64,000 bases of DNA from contig NZ_JAKNUT010000004.1 in NCBI RefSeq assembly GCF_023155855.1, positions 124,001-188,000 of the forward strand, in the 5' to 3' direction. Position 1 is the first letter of the stretch, and each line of letters begins with the position of its first letter. This document shows, piece by piece, positions 22,824 through 34,594 of this stretch. Below the pieces are notes generated by a model, which was given only the letters and a program-made list of their open reading frames with translations, did no database searches and had not been told where the DNA came from. Both the position numbers and the translations under genes were made by a program. Origin of the DNA: Microbacterium aoyamense. Lineage in GTDB: Bacteria; Actinomycetota; Actinomycetes; Actinomycetales; Microbacteriaceae.

Positions 22824-24940
22824 GAGCTCTTCGCGAGCCAGACGACGCCGAGGGGCGGGACGATCATCGTCGCCCGTCCGTTGTCGTCGGCGTGCACGGC
22901 GCCGTGATTGCCGACGCCCGACCCGCCGAACGCCTGCGCGTCGGAGTTGAGCACTTCGCGCCACTCGCCGGACTCACCCAGATCGATCTCGTAGCGATCG
23001 ATCGGCACACCCGAGAAGTTGCAGATCACGACGACGGCGTTGCCGTGCCAATCGCGCCGCGAGAACGCGATGACGTTCGGATTCCAGGACGGCGCTCCGA
23101 GCCGTGAGAACGCGGCCCCGTCGCTGTCGCGCGACCACATCGCCGAGTGGTCGCGATACGCGCGGTTCAGCTCGGCCACGAACGTCAGCAGCTCCTGATG
23201 GGACGGCTGGTCCAGCATCCACCAATCCAGGCTCCGACCTTCGGACCACTCGGAGAGCTGGCCGAACTCCTGACCCATGAACAGCAATTGCTTGCCGGGG
23301 TGGCCCCACATGTAGGCGAGGAAGGCGCGCATGTTCGCGAGCTTCTGCCAGTGGTCGCCGGGCATCCGGCCGAAGAGCGAACCCTTGCCGTGCACGACCT
23401 CGTCGTGGCTGATCGGCAGGATGAAGTTCTCGCTGAAGGCGTAGACGAACGAGAACGACAGCTCTCCCTCGTGATGCGACCGATACATCGGATCGCGCTT
23501 GATGTACTGGAGCGAGTCGTTCATCCAGCCCATGTTCCACTTGAACCCGAACCCGAGTCCGCCCTGGCTCGTGGGCGCCGTGACGCCGGGATAGCTCGTG
23601 GACTCCTCGGCGATCATCGCGATGCCGGGGTAGCGCTTGTAGGCCGTCGCGTTGACCTCCTGCAGGAACCCGATGGCCTCGAGGTTCTCGCGTCCGCCGT
23701 GGACGTTCGGCTCCCACTCGCCGTCCTCGCGCGAGTAGTCGAGATAGAGCATGGATGCCACGGCATCCACCCGCAGGCCGTCGACGTGGAACTCCTCGAA
23801 CCAGTAGAGGGCGTTGGCGACGAGGAAGTTCCGGACCTCCTTGCGGCCGTAGTCGAAGATGTACGTTCCCCAGTCCTTGTGCTCGCCGCGCCGGCGATCG
23901 GGGTGTTCGTAGAGCGCCTGGCCGTCGAAGCGAGCGAGGGCGAAAGCATCCTTCGGGAAGTGGCCGGGGACCCAGTCCATGATGACGCCGATGCCGGCCT
24001 GGTGCAGGCGGTCGATCAGGTACCGCAGGTCGTCGGGAGTTCCGAACCGGCTCGTGGGGGAGTAGTACCCCGTCACCTGGTAGCCCCAGGAGCCGCCGAA
24101 CGGGTGCTCGGCGAGCGGCATGAACTCGATGTGCGTGAATCCCTGCGCCGTCACGTACTCGATCAGGGGGTCCGCGGCGTCGCGATACGACAGACCGGGG
24201 CGCCACGAGCCGAAGTGCACTTCGTAGACCGACATCGGCAGCGACACAGGGGTCGAGTGGGACCGGGCATCCATCCAGGCAGAGTCCTGCCATTCGTGCC
24301 GTGCCTTCGTGACGACGGATGCCGTGGCGGGCGGCACCTCGGCCCAGCGCGCCATCGGGTCGGCCTTGAGGATCCACTCGCCGCTCTTGGTGAGGATCTC
24401 GTACTTGTACGCGGTGCCCTCGGGGAGCCCGGGGACGAGGATCTCCCAGATGCCGCTGCCGCCCATCGAGCGCATCGAGTGGCCCTGGCCGTCCCAGCCG
24501 TTGAAGTCGCCGACGACCCGCACTGCCTGGGCTCCCGGTGCCCACACGGCGAAGGAGACGTCCTCGCCCAGAACGTGCGACCCGAGGACGCGCCAGAGCT
24601 CTTCGTGGCGGCCCTCGGCGATGAGGTGCAGGTCGAGCTCGCCGACCGTCGGCAGATGGCGATAAGGGTCGTCCGCGACGAAGTCCGGTCCGTTCGCGTA
24701 GGTCGTGACGAGTTCGTAGGCACCGGGCTCGCCGGCGTGGGCGCCCTCCCAGATGCCGGCGCGCACGTGGGCGAGGGGCGCGCGGTCTCCGTCGGCGAAC
24801 ACCGCGGTCACGCTCTCGGCGAGCGGACGTCTGGCGCGCACGACCCAGCCCGTGCCGTCGTGGTGGAGACCCAGCACGCTGTGCGGGTCGTGGTACGAGC
24901 CCGTCGCGACGGTGTCGAGCGTGCGGTCGTCGATGGTCAT
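22820..24940 (-). CDS. glgB: 1,4-alpha-glucan branching enzyme
   Basis: 706 residues from ATG at 24940, overlapping the glgE stop (ATGA). An N-terminal domain and CBM48 (about 10-210) precede the GH13 barrel with DWVPGHFP, the nucleophile in DGLRVDAVASMLYLDYSRE, the acid in MIAEESTSYPGV and ISHDEVVHGKGS. It transfers alpha-1,4 chains to make alpha-1,6 branches in glycogen. With GlgE just upstream it forms the maltose-1-phosphate route of alpha-glucan synthesis. Confidence 0.97.
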   Translation of the reverse strand: MTIDDRTLDTVATGSYHDPHSVLGLHHDGTGWVVRARRPLAESVTAVFADGDRAPLAHVRAGIWEGAHAGEPGAYELVTTYANGPDFVADDPYRHLPTVGELDLHLIAEGRHEELWRVLGSHVLGEDVSFAVWAPGAQAVRVVGDFNGWDGQGHSMRSMGGSGIWEILVPGLPEGTAYKYEILTKSGEWILKADPMARWAEVPPATASVVTKARHEWQDSAWMDARSHSTPVSLPMSVYEVHFGSWRPGLSYRDAADPLIEYVTAQGFTHIEFMPLAEHPFGGSWGYQVTGYYSPTSRFGTPDDLRYLIDRLHQAGIGVIMDWVPGHFPKDAFALARFDGQALYEHPDRRRGEHKDWGTYIFDYGRKEVRNFLVANALYWFEEFHVDGLRVDAVASMLYLDYSREDGEWEPNVHGGRENLEAIGFLQEVNATAYKRYPGIAMIAEESTSYPGVTAPTSQGGLGFGFKWNMGWMNDSLQYIKRDPMYRSHHEGELSFSFVYAFSENFILPISHDEVVHGKGSLFGRMPGDHWQKLANMRAFLAYMWGHPGKQLLFMGQEFGQLSEWSEGRSLDWWMLDQPSHQELLTFVAELNRAYRDHSAMWSRDSDGAAFSRLGAPSWNPNVIAFSRRDWHGNAVVVICNFSGVPIDRYEIDLGESGEWREVLNSDAQAFGGSGVGNHGAVHADDNGRATMIVPPLGVVWLAKSS

Positions 24941-27021
24941 GCGCGCCCCTTGATGTGCAGGATGTGGACCGGCGCGGTGAAGGCGTCGAGTTTGACGAAG
25001 TTGTGGTCGGTCCACGTCCAGGTCGCGCCGGTGACGAGGTCCTCGACCTCGAACGGGTCGCCCGGCTCGACGCCCCACACGCGGGTGTCGAGATGCACCA
25101 TGGTCTGACGCACCGAGTGCGGGTCGACGTTGGCGACGACGAGGATCGTGTCGGAGCGCCCCGTCGGCGAGAGCGCCGCGTCGAGGTGCTTCGAGTAGAC
25201 GAGGATCGCGTCGTCGTCGCTCCAGTGCACCGTGAGGTTGCGCAGCTGTCGCAGGGCGGGGTGCGCGCGGCGGATCTCATTGAGCCGGCGCAGCCACGGG
25301 GCCAGCGAATCGCCGGCGGCCTCCGCGGCATCCCAATCCCGCACCTTGATCTCGTACTTCTCGTTGTCGATGTTCTCTTCGGAACCCGGCCGCGCGACGT
25401 TCTCGAACAGTTCGTACCCCGCGTACACGCCCCACGTGGGTGCGGCCGTGGCGGCGAGAGCAGCGCGGATCGCGTAGGCCGCGCGCCCGCCGAACTGCAG
25501 GTACTCGGTCAGGATGTCGTGCGTGTTGACGAACAGGTTCGGCCGCATGAAGTCGGCCGTCTCGGTCGCGATCGAGGTGAAGAACTCGGCGAGTTCCTCT
25601 TTCGTGTTGCGCCACGTGAAGTACGAGTAGCTCTGCTGGAAGCCGGCCTTCGCGAGCGTCTGCATGACCGCGGGCCGCGAGAAGGCCTCGGACAGGAAGA
25701 TGATGTCGGGGCGCTGCGCGTTCACCGACGCGATGAGCCACTCCCAGAACTCGAGCGGCTTGGTGTGCGGATTGTCGACGCGGAAGATCGTCACGCCCTG
25801 AGCGATCCAATGGCGGATGACCCGCAGGACCTCGGCGTAGACGCTGGCGGGGTCGACGTCGAAGTAGACGGGGTAGATGTCCTGGTACTTCTTCGGCGGA
25901 TTCTCGGCGTAGGCGATCGTGCCGTCGGCGAGGGTGAGGAACCACTCGGGATGCTCCGTGACCCACGGATGATCGGGCGAGGCGTTGAGAGCGAGGTCGA
26001 GCGCGACCTCGAGACCGTTCTCGTTCGCCGCGCGGACGAAGGCCCGGAAGTCGGCCATCGACCCGAGTTCGGGAGCGATCGCGTCGTGGCCGCCGGCTTC
26101 GGACCCGATGCCGTACGGCGAGCCGGGGTCGCCTGGCTCGGCCGTGAGGGTGTTGTTGCGTCCCTTGCGGTTGGTGAGGCCGATCGGATGCACGGGCGGC
26201 ACGTAGACGACGTCGAAACCCATGTCGCGCACGCCCGCCAGGCGACCGCGCGCCGTGCGGAGGTTGCCGGGCTTGACCCGGCCGTCCTTGAACCGCTTCG
26301 CACCCTCGGAGCGGGGGAAGAACTCGTACCACGCTCCGACTCCGGCCCGCTCGCGCTCGACCAGGAGCGCGAGGGTCTCACCGACCGCCCCGATCGACAT
26401 GAGCGGTCGCGCGGCGAAGCCGGCGGCGATGGCGGGGTCGTTGACGACGATCAGGGCCGCCGCTTCGTCGGCTCCGGCGTCTCGCAGCGCAGCCGCGGCG
26501 ATCTCGAGAGCGCGACGCTCCGCGAGCGGGCGGTCCTTCTCCGCGCGCGCACGGTCGAACAGCAGGGCGCCGGATTCCCGCATGAGGGCGACGTCGACGC
26601 CCGCCCGGATCTTGACGTCGGCCGCATGCCGCCACGTGGTGAACTCGTCGCCGAACGCCTCGAACCGGAAGGTCCAGACACCCTCTTCGAGCGGTGCGAC
26701 GAGAGCCCTCCACTCATCGAGTCCGTTGTTCAGGGGCGACAGAGCATGCAGCGATTCGTCCCCGGCAGGGGAGAAGAGACGCACATGGACGCCGATGCGG
26801 TCGTGCCCCTCGCGAAACGATGTCACCTCGAACGGGACCGCCTCGCCCGCGAAGGCCTTGGGGCGGTACGGTTCGCCGGGGATCGCGGGCGACGGCTTCA
26901 CCAGCGGGATGCGACCCGTCGCGGTCGGAAACGGCGAGCTGTCCGCGGGCGCCGGTCGGAGGGGGATGGCGGAGGCGCTCCGCCACGGACGGGAGGGCGC
27001 GGAGCGCGACGTCGTGACCAC
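24937..27021 (-). CDS. glgE: Alpha-1,4-glucan:maltose-1-phosphate maltosyltransferase
   Basis: 694 residues from GTG at 27021, which lies six bases after a TAGGTT box. After the N-terminal dimerisation domains come the family marks GFDVVYVPPVHPIG, DLALNASPDHPW, the nucleophile in TIFRVDNPHTKP, the acid in IIFLSEAFSRP and NTHDILTEYL. GlgE is characteristic of actinobacteria and extends glucan from maltose 1-phosphate. Genes for TreS and maltokinase, which feed it, are not in this window. Coupled to glgB by ATGA. Confidence 0.96.
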   Translation of the reverse strand: MVTTSRSAPSRPWRSASAIPLRPAPADSSPFPTATGRIPLVKPSPAIPGEPYRPKAFAGEAVPFEVTSFREGHDRIGVHVRLFSPAGDESLHALSPLNNGLDEWRALVAPLEEGVWTFRFEAFGDEFTTWRHAADVKIRAGVDVALMRESGALLFDRARAEKDRPLAERRALEIAAAALRDAGADEAAALIVVNDPAIAAGFAARPLMSIGAVGETLALLVERERAGVGAWYEFFPRSEGAKRFKDGRVKPGNLRTARGRLAGVRDMGFDVVYVPPVHPIGLTNRKGRNNTLTAEPGDPGSPYGIGSEAGGHDAIAPELGSMADFRAFVRAANENGLEVALDLALNASPDHPWVTEHPEWFLTLADGTIAYAENPPKKYQDIYPVYFDVDPASVYAEVLRVIRHWIAQGVTIFRVDNPHTKPLEFWEWLIASVNAQRPDIIFLSEAFSRPAVMQTLAKAGFQQSYSYFTWRNTKEELAEFFTSIATETADFMRPNLFVNTHDILTEYLQFGGRAAYAIRAALAATAAPTWGVYAGYELFENVARPGSEENIDNEKYEIKVRDWDAAEAAGDSLAPWLRRLNEIRRAHPALRQLRNLTVHWSDDDAILVYSKHLDAALSPTGRSDTILVVANVDPHSVRQTMVHLDTRVWGVEPGDPFEVEDLVTGATWTWTDHNFVKLDAFTAPVHILHIKGRA

Positions 27022-27027
27022 GTTCCG

Positions 27028-27033
27028 AACCTA
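27028..27033 (-). promoter_or_regulatory. -10 box (TAGGTT) of glgE, leaderless
   Basis: On the minus strand TAGGTT is followed by six bases and GTG. Confidence 0.6.
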
Positions 27034-27092
27034 CCGTCAGCCCCGCATCGCGACCAGGCGTGGCGCACCGCGCGTTGTGGCGCTATCGTGCC

Positions 27093-29177
27093 TCACTCGG
27101 CCCGGAAGAGATGCATCGACGTGCCGTTCAGGGGAACGACGTCACCCGGAGCGTGCGTCGCGCGCTGTGCGAGCGGAACCTCCTCTTCGCTCGACCAGAG
27201 CGAGACGTAGCGATCGACGCCGTCGATCACGGGGAGGGTGACGTCGATCGGGCGCTCGTTGCCGTGCACCATGAGCAGGATGCGGTTGAAGTCCTCGACC
27301 TCGGGAGTTGACGCTGCGACGTACTGCAGGGTGCGGTGCGTCGGGTCGGTCCAGCGGTCGCCCTCCATCGTCTGTCCGCTCTCGTCGTACCACTCCATGA
27401 CGGAGGCCGACGGCGTGACCTCGCCGAGCCGCGCGAATCGGCTGGGCCGGAGAGCCGGGTTCTCCTGGCGGAGCGCGATGAGCCGCCGCACGTGCTCCTG
27501 GAGCTCCTGCTGCCACGGCGCGTGCTCCCACGAGAGCCACGTGAGCGGCGAGTCATGGCAGTAGGCGTTGTTGTTGCCGCGCTGCGTGCGTGCGAACTCG
27601 TCGCCCGCCGTCAGCATCGGCACACCGGCCGAGAGCAGCAGAGTGCCGAGCAGATTGCGCATCGCCTTGCGCCGCGTGGCCAGGATGCCCTCGTTCGTCG
27701 TCGGGCCCTCGGCGCCGTGATTGAACGAGCGGTTCGTGTCGGCGCCGTCGCGGTTCTGCTCGCCGTTCCCCAGGTTGTGCTTGACGTCGTACGAGACGAG
27801 ATCGCGCAGCGTGAAGCCGTCGTGCGCCGTGACGAAGTTGATGCTCGCGAGCGGACCGCGTTCCGCGCTGAAGGTGTTGGACGACCCGGCGAGGCGCGTC
27901 GCGAAGCCCCCGATTCCGACCGGTGCGCTCGATGCGCGACGCGCGTAGTCGACGTCGCTCAGCCAGAAGTTGCGCACGCGGTCGCGGTAGCGATCGTTCC
28001 ACTCCTGCCAGCCGTCACCGAAGTTGCCGGTCTGCCAGCCGCCCATGCCGACGTCCCACGGCTCGGCGATCTTCTTCACGTCCGCGAGGGCCGGGTCGGC
28101 GAGGATCGCCTGGAGGAGCGGGTGCTCGGGGGTGAAGGTGTGCGCGGCGTCGCGGCCGAGCGTCGCCGCGAGGTCGAAGCGGAAGCCGTCGACCTGCAGA
28201 TCGTTCGCCCAATAGCGCAGGGAATCGAGGACGAGGCGTGCCGCGGCATCCGTCGCCGTGTTCACCGAGTTGCCGCAGCCGGTGACGTCGATGTAGGAGC
28301 CGTCGTCGTTCTGTCGGTAGTAGCCGCGGTTGTCGATCCCGCGAAGGCTGGTGCGCGGACCGCCGATGCCCTCTTCGGAGGTGTGGTTGTAGACGACGTC
28401 GAGGATGACCTCGAGTCCCGCCTCGTGCAGGAGCCGCACCATGCCCTTGAACTCGCGCAGGATCGCCTCGGGACCTTCGCGGCGGGCGTCCTCGGTCGCA
28501 TAGGCGGCATGCGGAGTGAAGAAGTTGACCGTGTTGTAGCCCCAGTAGTTCGCGAGCCCGTGCTGCAGGAGGCGCGGTTCGGTCGCGAACGCGTGAACGG
28601 GGAGCAGCTCGACGCTCGTGACGCCGAGATTCACGAGGTGCTCCACGATGGCGGGATGCCCGAGCCCCGCGTACGTGCCGCGCAGGGCGCCCGGCACACC
28701 GGGGTGACGCTTCGTGAGGCCCTTGAGGTGACCTTCGTAGATCACGGTGCGGTCGAGCGGGATGTTCGGCTTCGTGACACCGCCCCAATCGAAAGCCCCG
28801 TCGACCGCGACCGAGCGCCAGCCTTCGTAGCCGCTGCTGACGAGGCCCCTCGAGTAGGGCTCGATCAGCAGCGTGCCGCGGTTGAACGTGTTGCCCGGCG
28901 CGTGCGCGCCGTCGACGTGCAGGGCGTACCGCACGCCCGGCCGCAGCAGCGGCGTCGAGACCTGCCACACGCCGCCGCCCACGGGCTCGAGCGGCAGCTG
29001 GTCGGTGATCCAGTCGAGATCCGTGTCGTCGAAGACGACGAGCTCGATCGCGTCGGCGGTTCCCGACCAGACGCGCAGGGTGCCGGCATCCGGCCCGTAG
29101 GTGACGCCGAGGGCGTCCAGCTCGGGGCTGAGGAGTCCCGGGGTGGTCGTCAGGGCAGGGGCGTCCGTGCTGGGCAT
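27093..29177 (-). CDS. glgX: Glycogen debranching enzyme GlgX (isoamylase-type)
   Basis: 694 residues. An N-terminal CBM48-like domain (to about 145) is followed by the GH13_11 barrel: DVVYNHTSE, the nucleophile in DGFRFDLAATLGRD, the acid in KKIAEPWDVG, and FVTAHDGFTLRD. GlgX removes limit branches from glycogen. It starts a short distance from glgE but has its own promoter and is separated from glgE by 71 bp, so the two are probably separate units read in the same direction. Confidence 0.95.
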   Translation of the reverse strand: MPSTDAPALTTTPGLLSPELDALGVTYGPDAGTLRVWSGTADAIELVVFDDTDLDWITDQLPLEPVGGGVWQVSTPLLRPGVRYALHVDGAHAPGNTFNRGTLLIEPYSRGLVSSGYEGWRSVAVDGAFDWGGVTKPNIPLDRTVIYEGHLKGLTKRHPGVPGALRGTYAGLGHPAIVEHLVNLGVTSVELLPVHAFATEPRLLQHGLANYWGYNTVNFFTPHAAYATEDARREGPEAILREFKGMVRLLHEAGLEVILDVVYNHTSEEGIGGPRTSLRGIDNRGYYRQNDDGSYIDVTGCGNSVNTATDAAARLVLDSLRYWANDLQVDGFRFDLAATLGRDAAHTFTPEHPLLQAILADPALADVKKIAEPWDVGMGGWQTGNFGDGWQEWNDRYRDRVRNFWLSDVDYARRASSAPVGIGGFATRLAGSSNTFSAERGPLASINFVTAHDGFTLRDLVSYDVKHNLGNGEQNRDGADTNRSFNHGAEGPTTNEGILATRRKAMRNLLGTLLLSAGVPMLTAGDEFARTQRGNNNAYCHDSPLTWLSWEHAPWQQELQEHVRRLIALRQENPALRPSRFARLGEVTPSASVMEWYDESGQTMEGDRWTDPTHRTLQYVAASTPEVEDFNRILLMVHGNERPIDVTLPVIDGVDRYVSLWSSEEEVPLAQRATHAPGDVVPLNGTSMHLFRAE

Positions 29178-29183
29178 GCGTTC

Positions 29184-29190
29184 TACAGTA
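29184..29190. promoter_or_regulatory. Overlapping divergent -10 boxes of glgX and the cysteine desulfurase gene
   Basis: The palindrome-like TACAGTA contains TACAGT on the plus strand and TACTGT on the minus strand. TACTGT lies seven bases before the glgX ATG. RNA polymerase bound for one gene should block the other. Confidence 0.5.
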
Positions 29191-29232
29191 GTAATGCCAT
29201 GCGTCGGAGTTGTTACACGGGCGGGGGAGTGT

Positions 29233-30390
29233 GTGGCGGTCTATCTCGATCACGCGGCGACGACGCCCCTGCGGCCCGAAGCCCGCGACGCGTGGCTCTC
29301 GGCGTCCGAGCTCGTCGGCAACGCCTCGTCCATCCACGGTGACGGTCAGGCCGCGCGACGCCTGCTCGAGGAATCCCGCGAGCGACTCGCCGCCGTGATC
29401 GCATGCGACCCGATCGAGGTCGTGTTCACCTCGGGGGGCACCGAGGCGATCAATCTCGCGCTCAAAGGCCTGTGGTGGTCGAACCCGCACGGAGCGATCG
29501 TGCTCCCGGACGGAGAACACCACGCCACTCTCGACGTCGTCGAGTGGCTCGAGCGAGCGGAGGGCGCGACCGTCCGGGCGGTCGCGCTGGACGGCGTGGG
29601 ACGCGTACCCGTCGACGCGTTCACGGGGGCCCTCGCCGATGCCGCGTTCGCGACGGCGCTCGTCGCGAACAACGAGACGGGCACGATCAACGACGCCTCG
29701 GCGCTCGCCGCGGCATCCGCGTCCGCCGGCGTACCCCTGTACCTCGACGCGGTGTCCGCCTTCGGGCACGTGCCGGTGTCGTTCCGGATGTGGCGGGGGG
29801 ATGCCGCGGCCGGCGCCGGCCTCGTCGCGCTGAGCGTCTCCGCGCACAAGATCGGCGGCCCGGTGGGCGTCGGTGCACTCGTCGCGGCGCGCACGGCCCG
29901 ATTGACGCCGCTGCTGCACGGTGGAGCGCAGCAGCGGCGACTGCGCGCCGGGACACAGGATGTCGCGGGAGCCGCGGCCTTCGCCGTCGCCGCCGAGCTC
30001 GCCGCCGCCGAGCTCGCGGCCGAGGCCGACCGGCTGGCGGTGCTCCGCGACGCGCTCGTGCGCGGCATCCTCTCGACGATCCCCGGTGCCGAGCTGCTCG
30101 GCGACGCGGCTGACCGTCTGCCGGGCAACGCGCACGTGCTGTTCCCGGGCGCCGCGGGCGAGACGCTGCTCTTCCTGCTCGACCAGGCGGGCATCGCGGT
30201 GTCGACCGGGTCGGCCTGCCAGGCGGGTGTCCCCGAGCCGTCGCACGTCGTGCTGGCGCTCGGCCGCACGGATGCCGAAGCCCGCGAAGTGCTGCGCTTC
30301 ACGCTCGGGCGCACGACGACGTCGGCCGACGTCGAGGCCGCCCTTGCGGCACTGCCGCCCGCGGTCGAACGCGCACGCGCTGCGCGCTGA
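29233..30390 (+). CDS. Cysteine desulfurase (NifS/IscS family)
   Basis: 385 residues from GTG at 29233, with GGGGGAG just upstream and the conserved beginning VYLDHAATTPLRPEA; an ATG at 29194 would add 13 residues of no known pattern. The PLP lysine is in VSAHKIGGPVGVG, and the mobile catalytic Cys is in STGSACQAGVPEPSH. The enzyme takes sulfur from cysteine as persulfide. With mnmA next on the same strand it most likely supplies sulfur for tRNA thiolation, and possibly Fe-S clusters. Confidence 0.92.
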   Translation: MAVYLDHAATTPLRPEARDAWLSASELVGNASSIHGDGQAARRLLEESRERLAAVIACDPIEVVFTSGGTEAINLALKGLWWSNPHGAIVLPDGEHHATLDVVEWLERAEGATVRAVALDGVGRVPVDAFTGALADAAFATALVANNETGTINDASALAAASASAGVPLYLDAVSAFGHVPVSFRMWRGDAAAGAGLVALSVSAHKIGGPVGVGALVAARTARLTPLLHGGAQQRRLRAGTQDVAGAAAFAVAAELAAAELAAEADRLAVLRDALVRGILSTIPGAELLGDAADRLPGNAHVLFPGAAGETLLFLLDQAGIAVSTGSACQAGVPEPSHVVLALGRTDAEAREVLRFTLGRTTTSADVEAALAALPPAVERARAAR

Positions 30391-30442
30391 GCGGTGCCGT
30401 CCCGCTGTGCAACCGCCCACGTCGTTCGGCCACCGTGTCGCA

Positions 30443-30507
30443 AACCGTAGGAGAACCCGGCTGGGGCAGCGCAATGCGGACCTGCACATGGAGAATCTCC
30501 TACGGTT
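30443..30507. repeat. 12-bp inverted repeat pair in the desulfurase-mnmA gap
   Basis: AACCGTAGGAGA (30443-30454) recurs inverted as TCTCCTACGGTT (30496-30507), with 41 bp between. It occupies most of the 182-bp gap, which holds no gene that I can see. It could form a cruciform or RNA stem, be a regulator site, or mark the ends of a lost small insertion. Confidence 0.7.
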
Positions 30508-30560
30508 CACCACACCGCGCCGCGGCCCCGGACGCGGAGCCGCCTGCCAGGGTGCGCTCG

Positions 30561-30566
30561 TAGACT
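30561..30566 (+). promoter_or_regulatory. -10 box (TAGACT) of mnmA, leaderless
   Basis: TAGACT plus six bases (GGAGGC) reaches ATG at 30573. Confidence 0.6.
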
Positions 30567-30572
30567 GGAGGC

Positions 30573-31670
30573 ATGCGGATTCTTGCGGCCATGAGCGGGG
30601 GAGTGGACTCCGCCGTCGCGGCAGCGCGCGCCGTCGAGGCGGGCCATGACGTCGTCGGCGTGCACCTGGCGCTCTCGCGGGCGGGCGGAACCCTGCGCAC
30701 CGGCAGCCGCGGCTGCTGCACGATCGAAGACGCGATGGATGCCCGCCGGGCGGCCGATGTGCTGGGCATCCCGTTCTACGTGTGGGACTTCTCGGAGCGG
30801 TTCCGCGACGACGTCATCGCCGACTTCGTGTCGGAGTACCAGGCCGGGCGCACGCCCAACCCGTGCATGCGCTGCAACGAGAAGATCAAGTTCGCGGCGC
30901 TCCTCGAGCGCGCGCTCGAGCTCGGATTCGACGCCGTGTGCACGGGACATTACGCGACGCTGGTGGAGAGCCCCGACGGGCTCGAGCTGCACCGGGCGTC
31001 GGATGCCGCGAAGGACCAGTCGTACGTCTTGGGCGTGCTGACGGCCGAGCAGCTCGCGCACACGTACTTCCCCCTCGGCTCGACGCCCTCCAAGGCCGTC
31101 GTGCGTGCCGAGGCGGAGGCGCGCGGCCTCTCGGTCGCGCAGAAGCCCGACAGCCACGACATCTGCTTCATCCCCGACGGAGACACCCGCGGCTGGCTCG
31201 CTGAGAAGGTCGGCATTGCGACGGGCGATGTCGTCGACCGCTCCGGTGCCGTCGTCGGCTCTCACGAAGGAGCCCACGCGTTCACCGTCGGTCAGCGCCG
31301 CGGACTGAAGCTCGGAGTACCGGCCGCCGACGGCAAGCCGCGGTTCGTGCTCGAGGTGCGGCCCGTCTCGAACACGGTCGTCGTCGGGCCGAAGGAGGCC
31401 CTCGCGACCGCCGAGATCGCGGGCGAGCGGCTCTCGTGGGCGGGTCGGGCGCCCTCGTCGGATGCGTTCGACTGCGACGTGCAGATCCGCGCGCATGCCG
31501 AGCCCGTGCCGGCTCGCGCGACGATCGCCGACGGTGTCGTGACGGTGCGTCCGGTCGATCCGTTCGAGGGGGTCGCGCCCGGCCAGACCGCGGTGCTGTA
31601 CGACGGCACCCGGGTGATCGGGCAGTTCACGATCGCGCGCACCGTGTCGGCGGTCCCCGCCCCGGTGTGA
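30573..31670 (+). CDS. mnmA: tRNA-specific 2-thiouridylase
   Basis: 365 residues. The PP-loop [11 protein letters not shown], the catalytic Cys in [15 protein letters not shown], the second Cys in [10 protein letters not shown] and GHYATLV are all present. MnmA thiolates the wobble uridine of tRNA for Glu, Gln and Lys using sulfur from a cysteine desulfurase, encoded upstream here. The C-terminal beta domain shows [10 protein letters not shown]. Confidence 0.96.
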   Translation: MRILAAMSGGVDSAVAAARAVEAGHDVVGVHLALSRAGGTLRTGSRGCCTIEDAMDARRAADVLGIPFYVWDFSERFRDDVIADFVSEYQAGRTPNPCMRCNEKIKFAALLERALELGFDAVCTGHYATLVESPDGLELHRASDAAKDQSYVLGVLTAEQLAHTYFPLGSTPSKAVVRAEAEARGLSVAQKPDSHDICFIPDGDTRGWLAEKVGIATGDVVDRSGAVVGSHEGAHAFTVGQRRGLKLGVPAADGKPRFVLEVRPVSNTVVVGPKEALATAEIAGERLSWAGRAPSSDAFDCDVQIRAHAEPVPARATIADGVVTVRPVDPFEGVAPGQTAVLYDGTRVIGQFTIARTVSAVPAPV

Positions 31671-31687
31671 GTGTCGTCGCCGGTTCA

Positions 31688-34081
<2,394 letters not shown>

Positions 34082-34213
34082 TGTCATGAGCCAGTGGCTG
34101 CTACCGCATCGTGCCGACCGGGCCCCGGGTGGTCGCCGGTGCGACGCCGGGAGAGCAGGCGATCGTCGGGGCGCGCGCCGGTCGACTGGAATGACCGACG
34201 CGCGACCCCGCCG

Positions 34214-34456
34214 TCACTGCGGACGGGGGAGGTGCGGCTGACCACCGCGCCGGGGGACGTGGCGCTCGGAAGCGTCCACGCTCTCGTCGTCGACTGTCTG
34301 CATGGCGCAGGTGCGATCGACGACCGGGGCGATGCCGATCGCGCCGGCTGGAGCGATCGGGCCCGCGACGACGCCGCACATGCCGAGGACGAGGGCGGCG
34401 AACGACGTGCTCGCGAACGGTGGCATCAGTCGCGGGCGACGTGAGTTGGTGTCCAT
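34214..34456 (-). CDS. Small secreted protein divergent from a LuxR-type regulator
   Basis: 80 residues from ATG at 34456, with a strong ribosome site AAGGAGT seven bases upstream. The N-terminus is a signal peptide: basic NSRRPRL, then FASTSFAALVLGMCGVVAG and APAGA as a likely cleavage region. The mature part is only about 40 residues, with one Cys and a charged Arg/His-rich end. No family recognised. It lies head to head with the large regulator gene, so it may be a target or signal of that regulator; this is inferred from position. The 132-bp stretch 34082-34213 contains no gene I can support. Confidence 0.6.
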   Translation of the reverse strand: MDTNSRRPRLMPPFASTSFAALVLGMCGVVAGPIAPAGAIGIAPVVDRTCAMQTVDDESVDASERHVPRRGGQPHLPRPQ

Positions 34457-34594
34457 GGGATGACTCCTTCGAGTGGGTGGTTGCGATAGCTCCACGGTCC
34501 GCTCCGAGACGCGCCGCCGCATCAGGGCGCACCCCTCAGATCGCGTCGCAGCCCCCTCAGATCGGTCCCGCGGAACTCCATCGACTGGCACACT

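Noticed and set aside
34090..34194. Short frame after ligA that reads like a protein end (YRIVPTGPRVVAGATPG)
   Set aside because: It has no good start or ribosome site; it may be a remnant of a deleted gene but cannot be supported.
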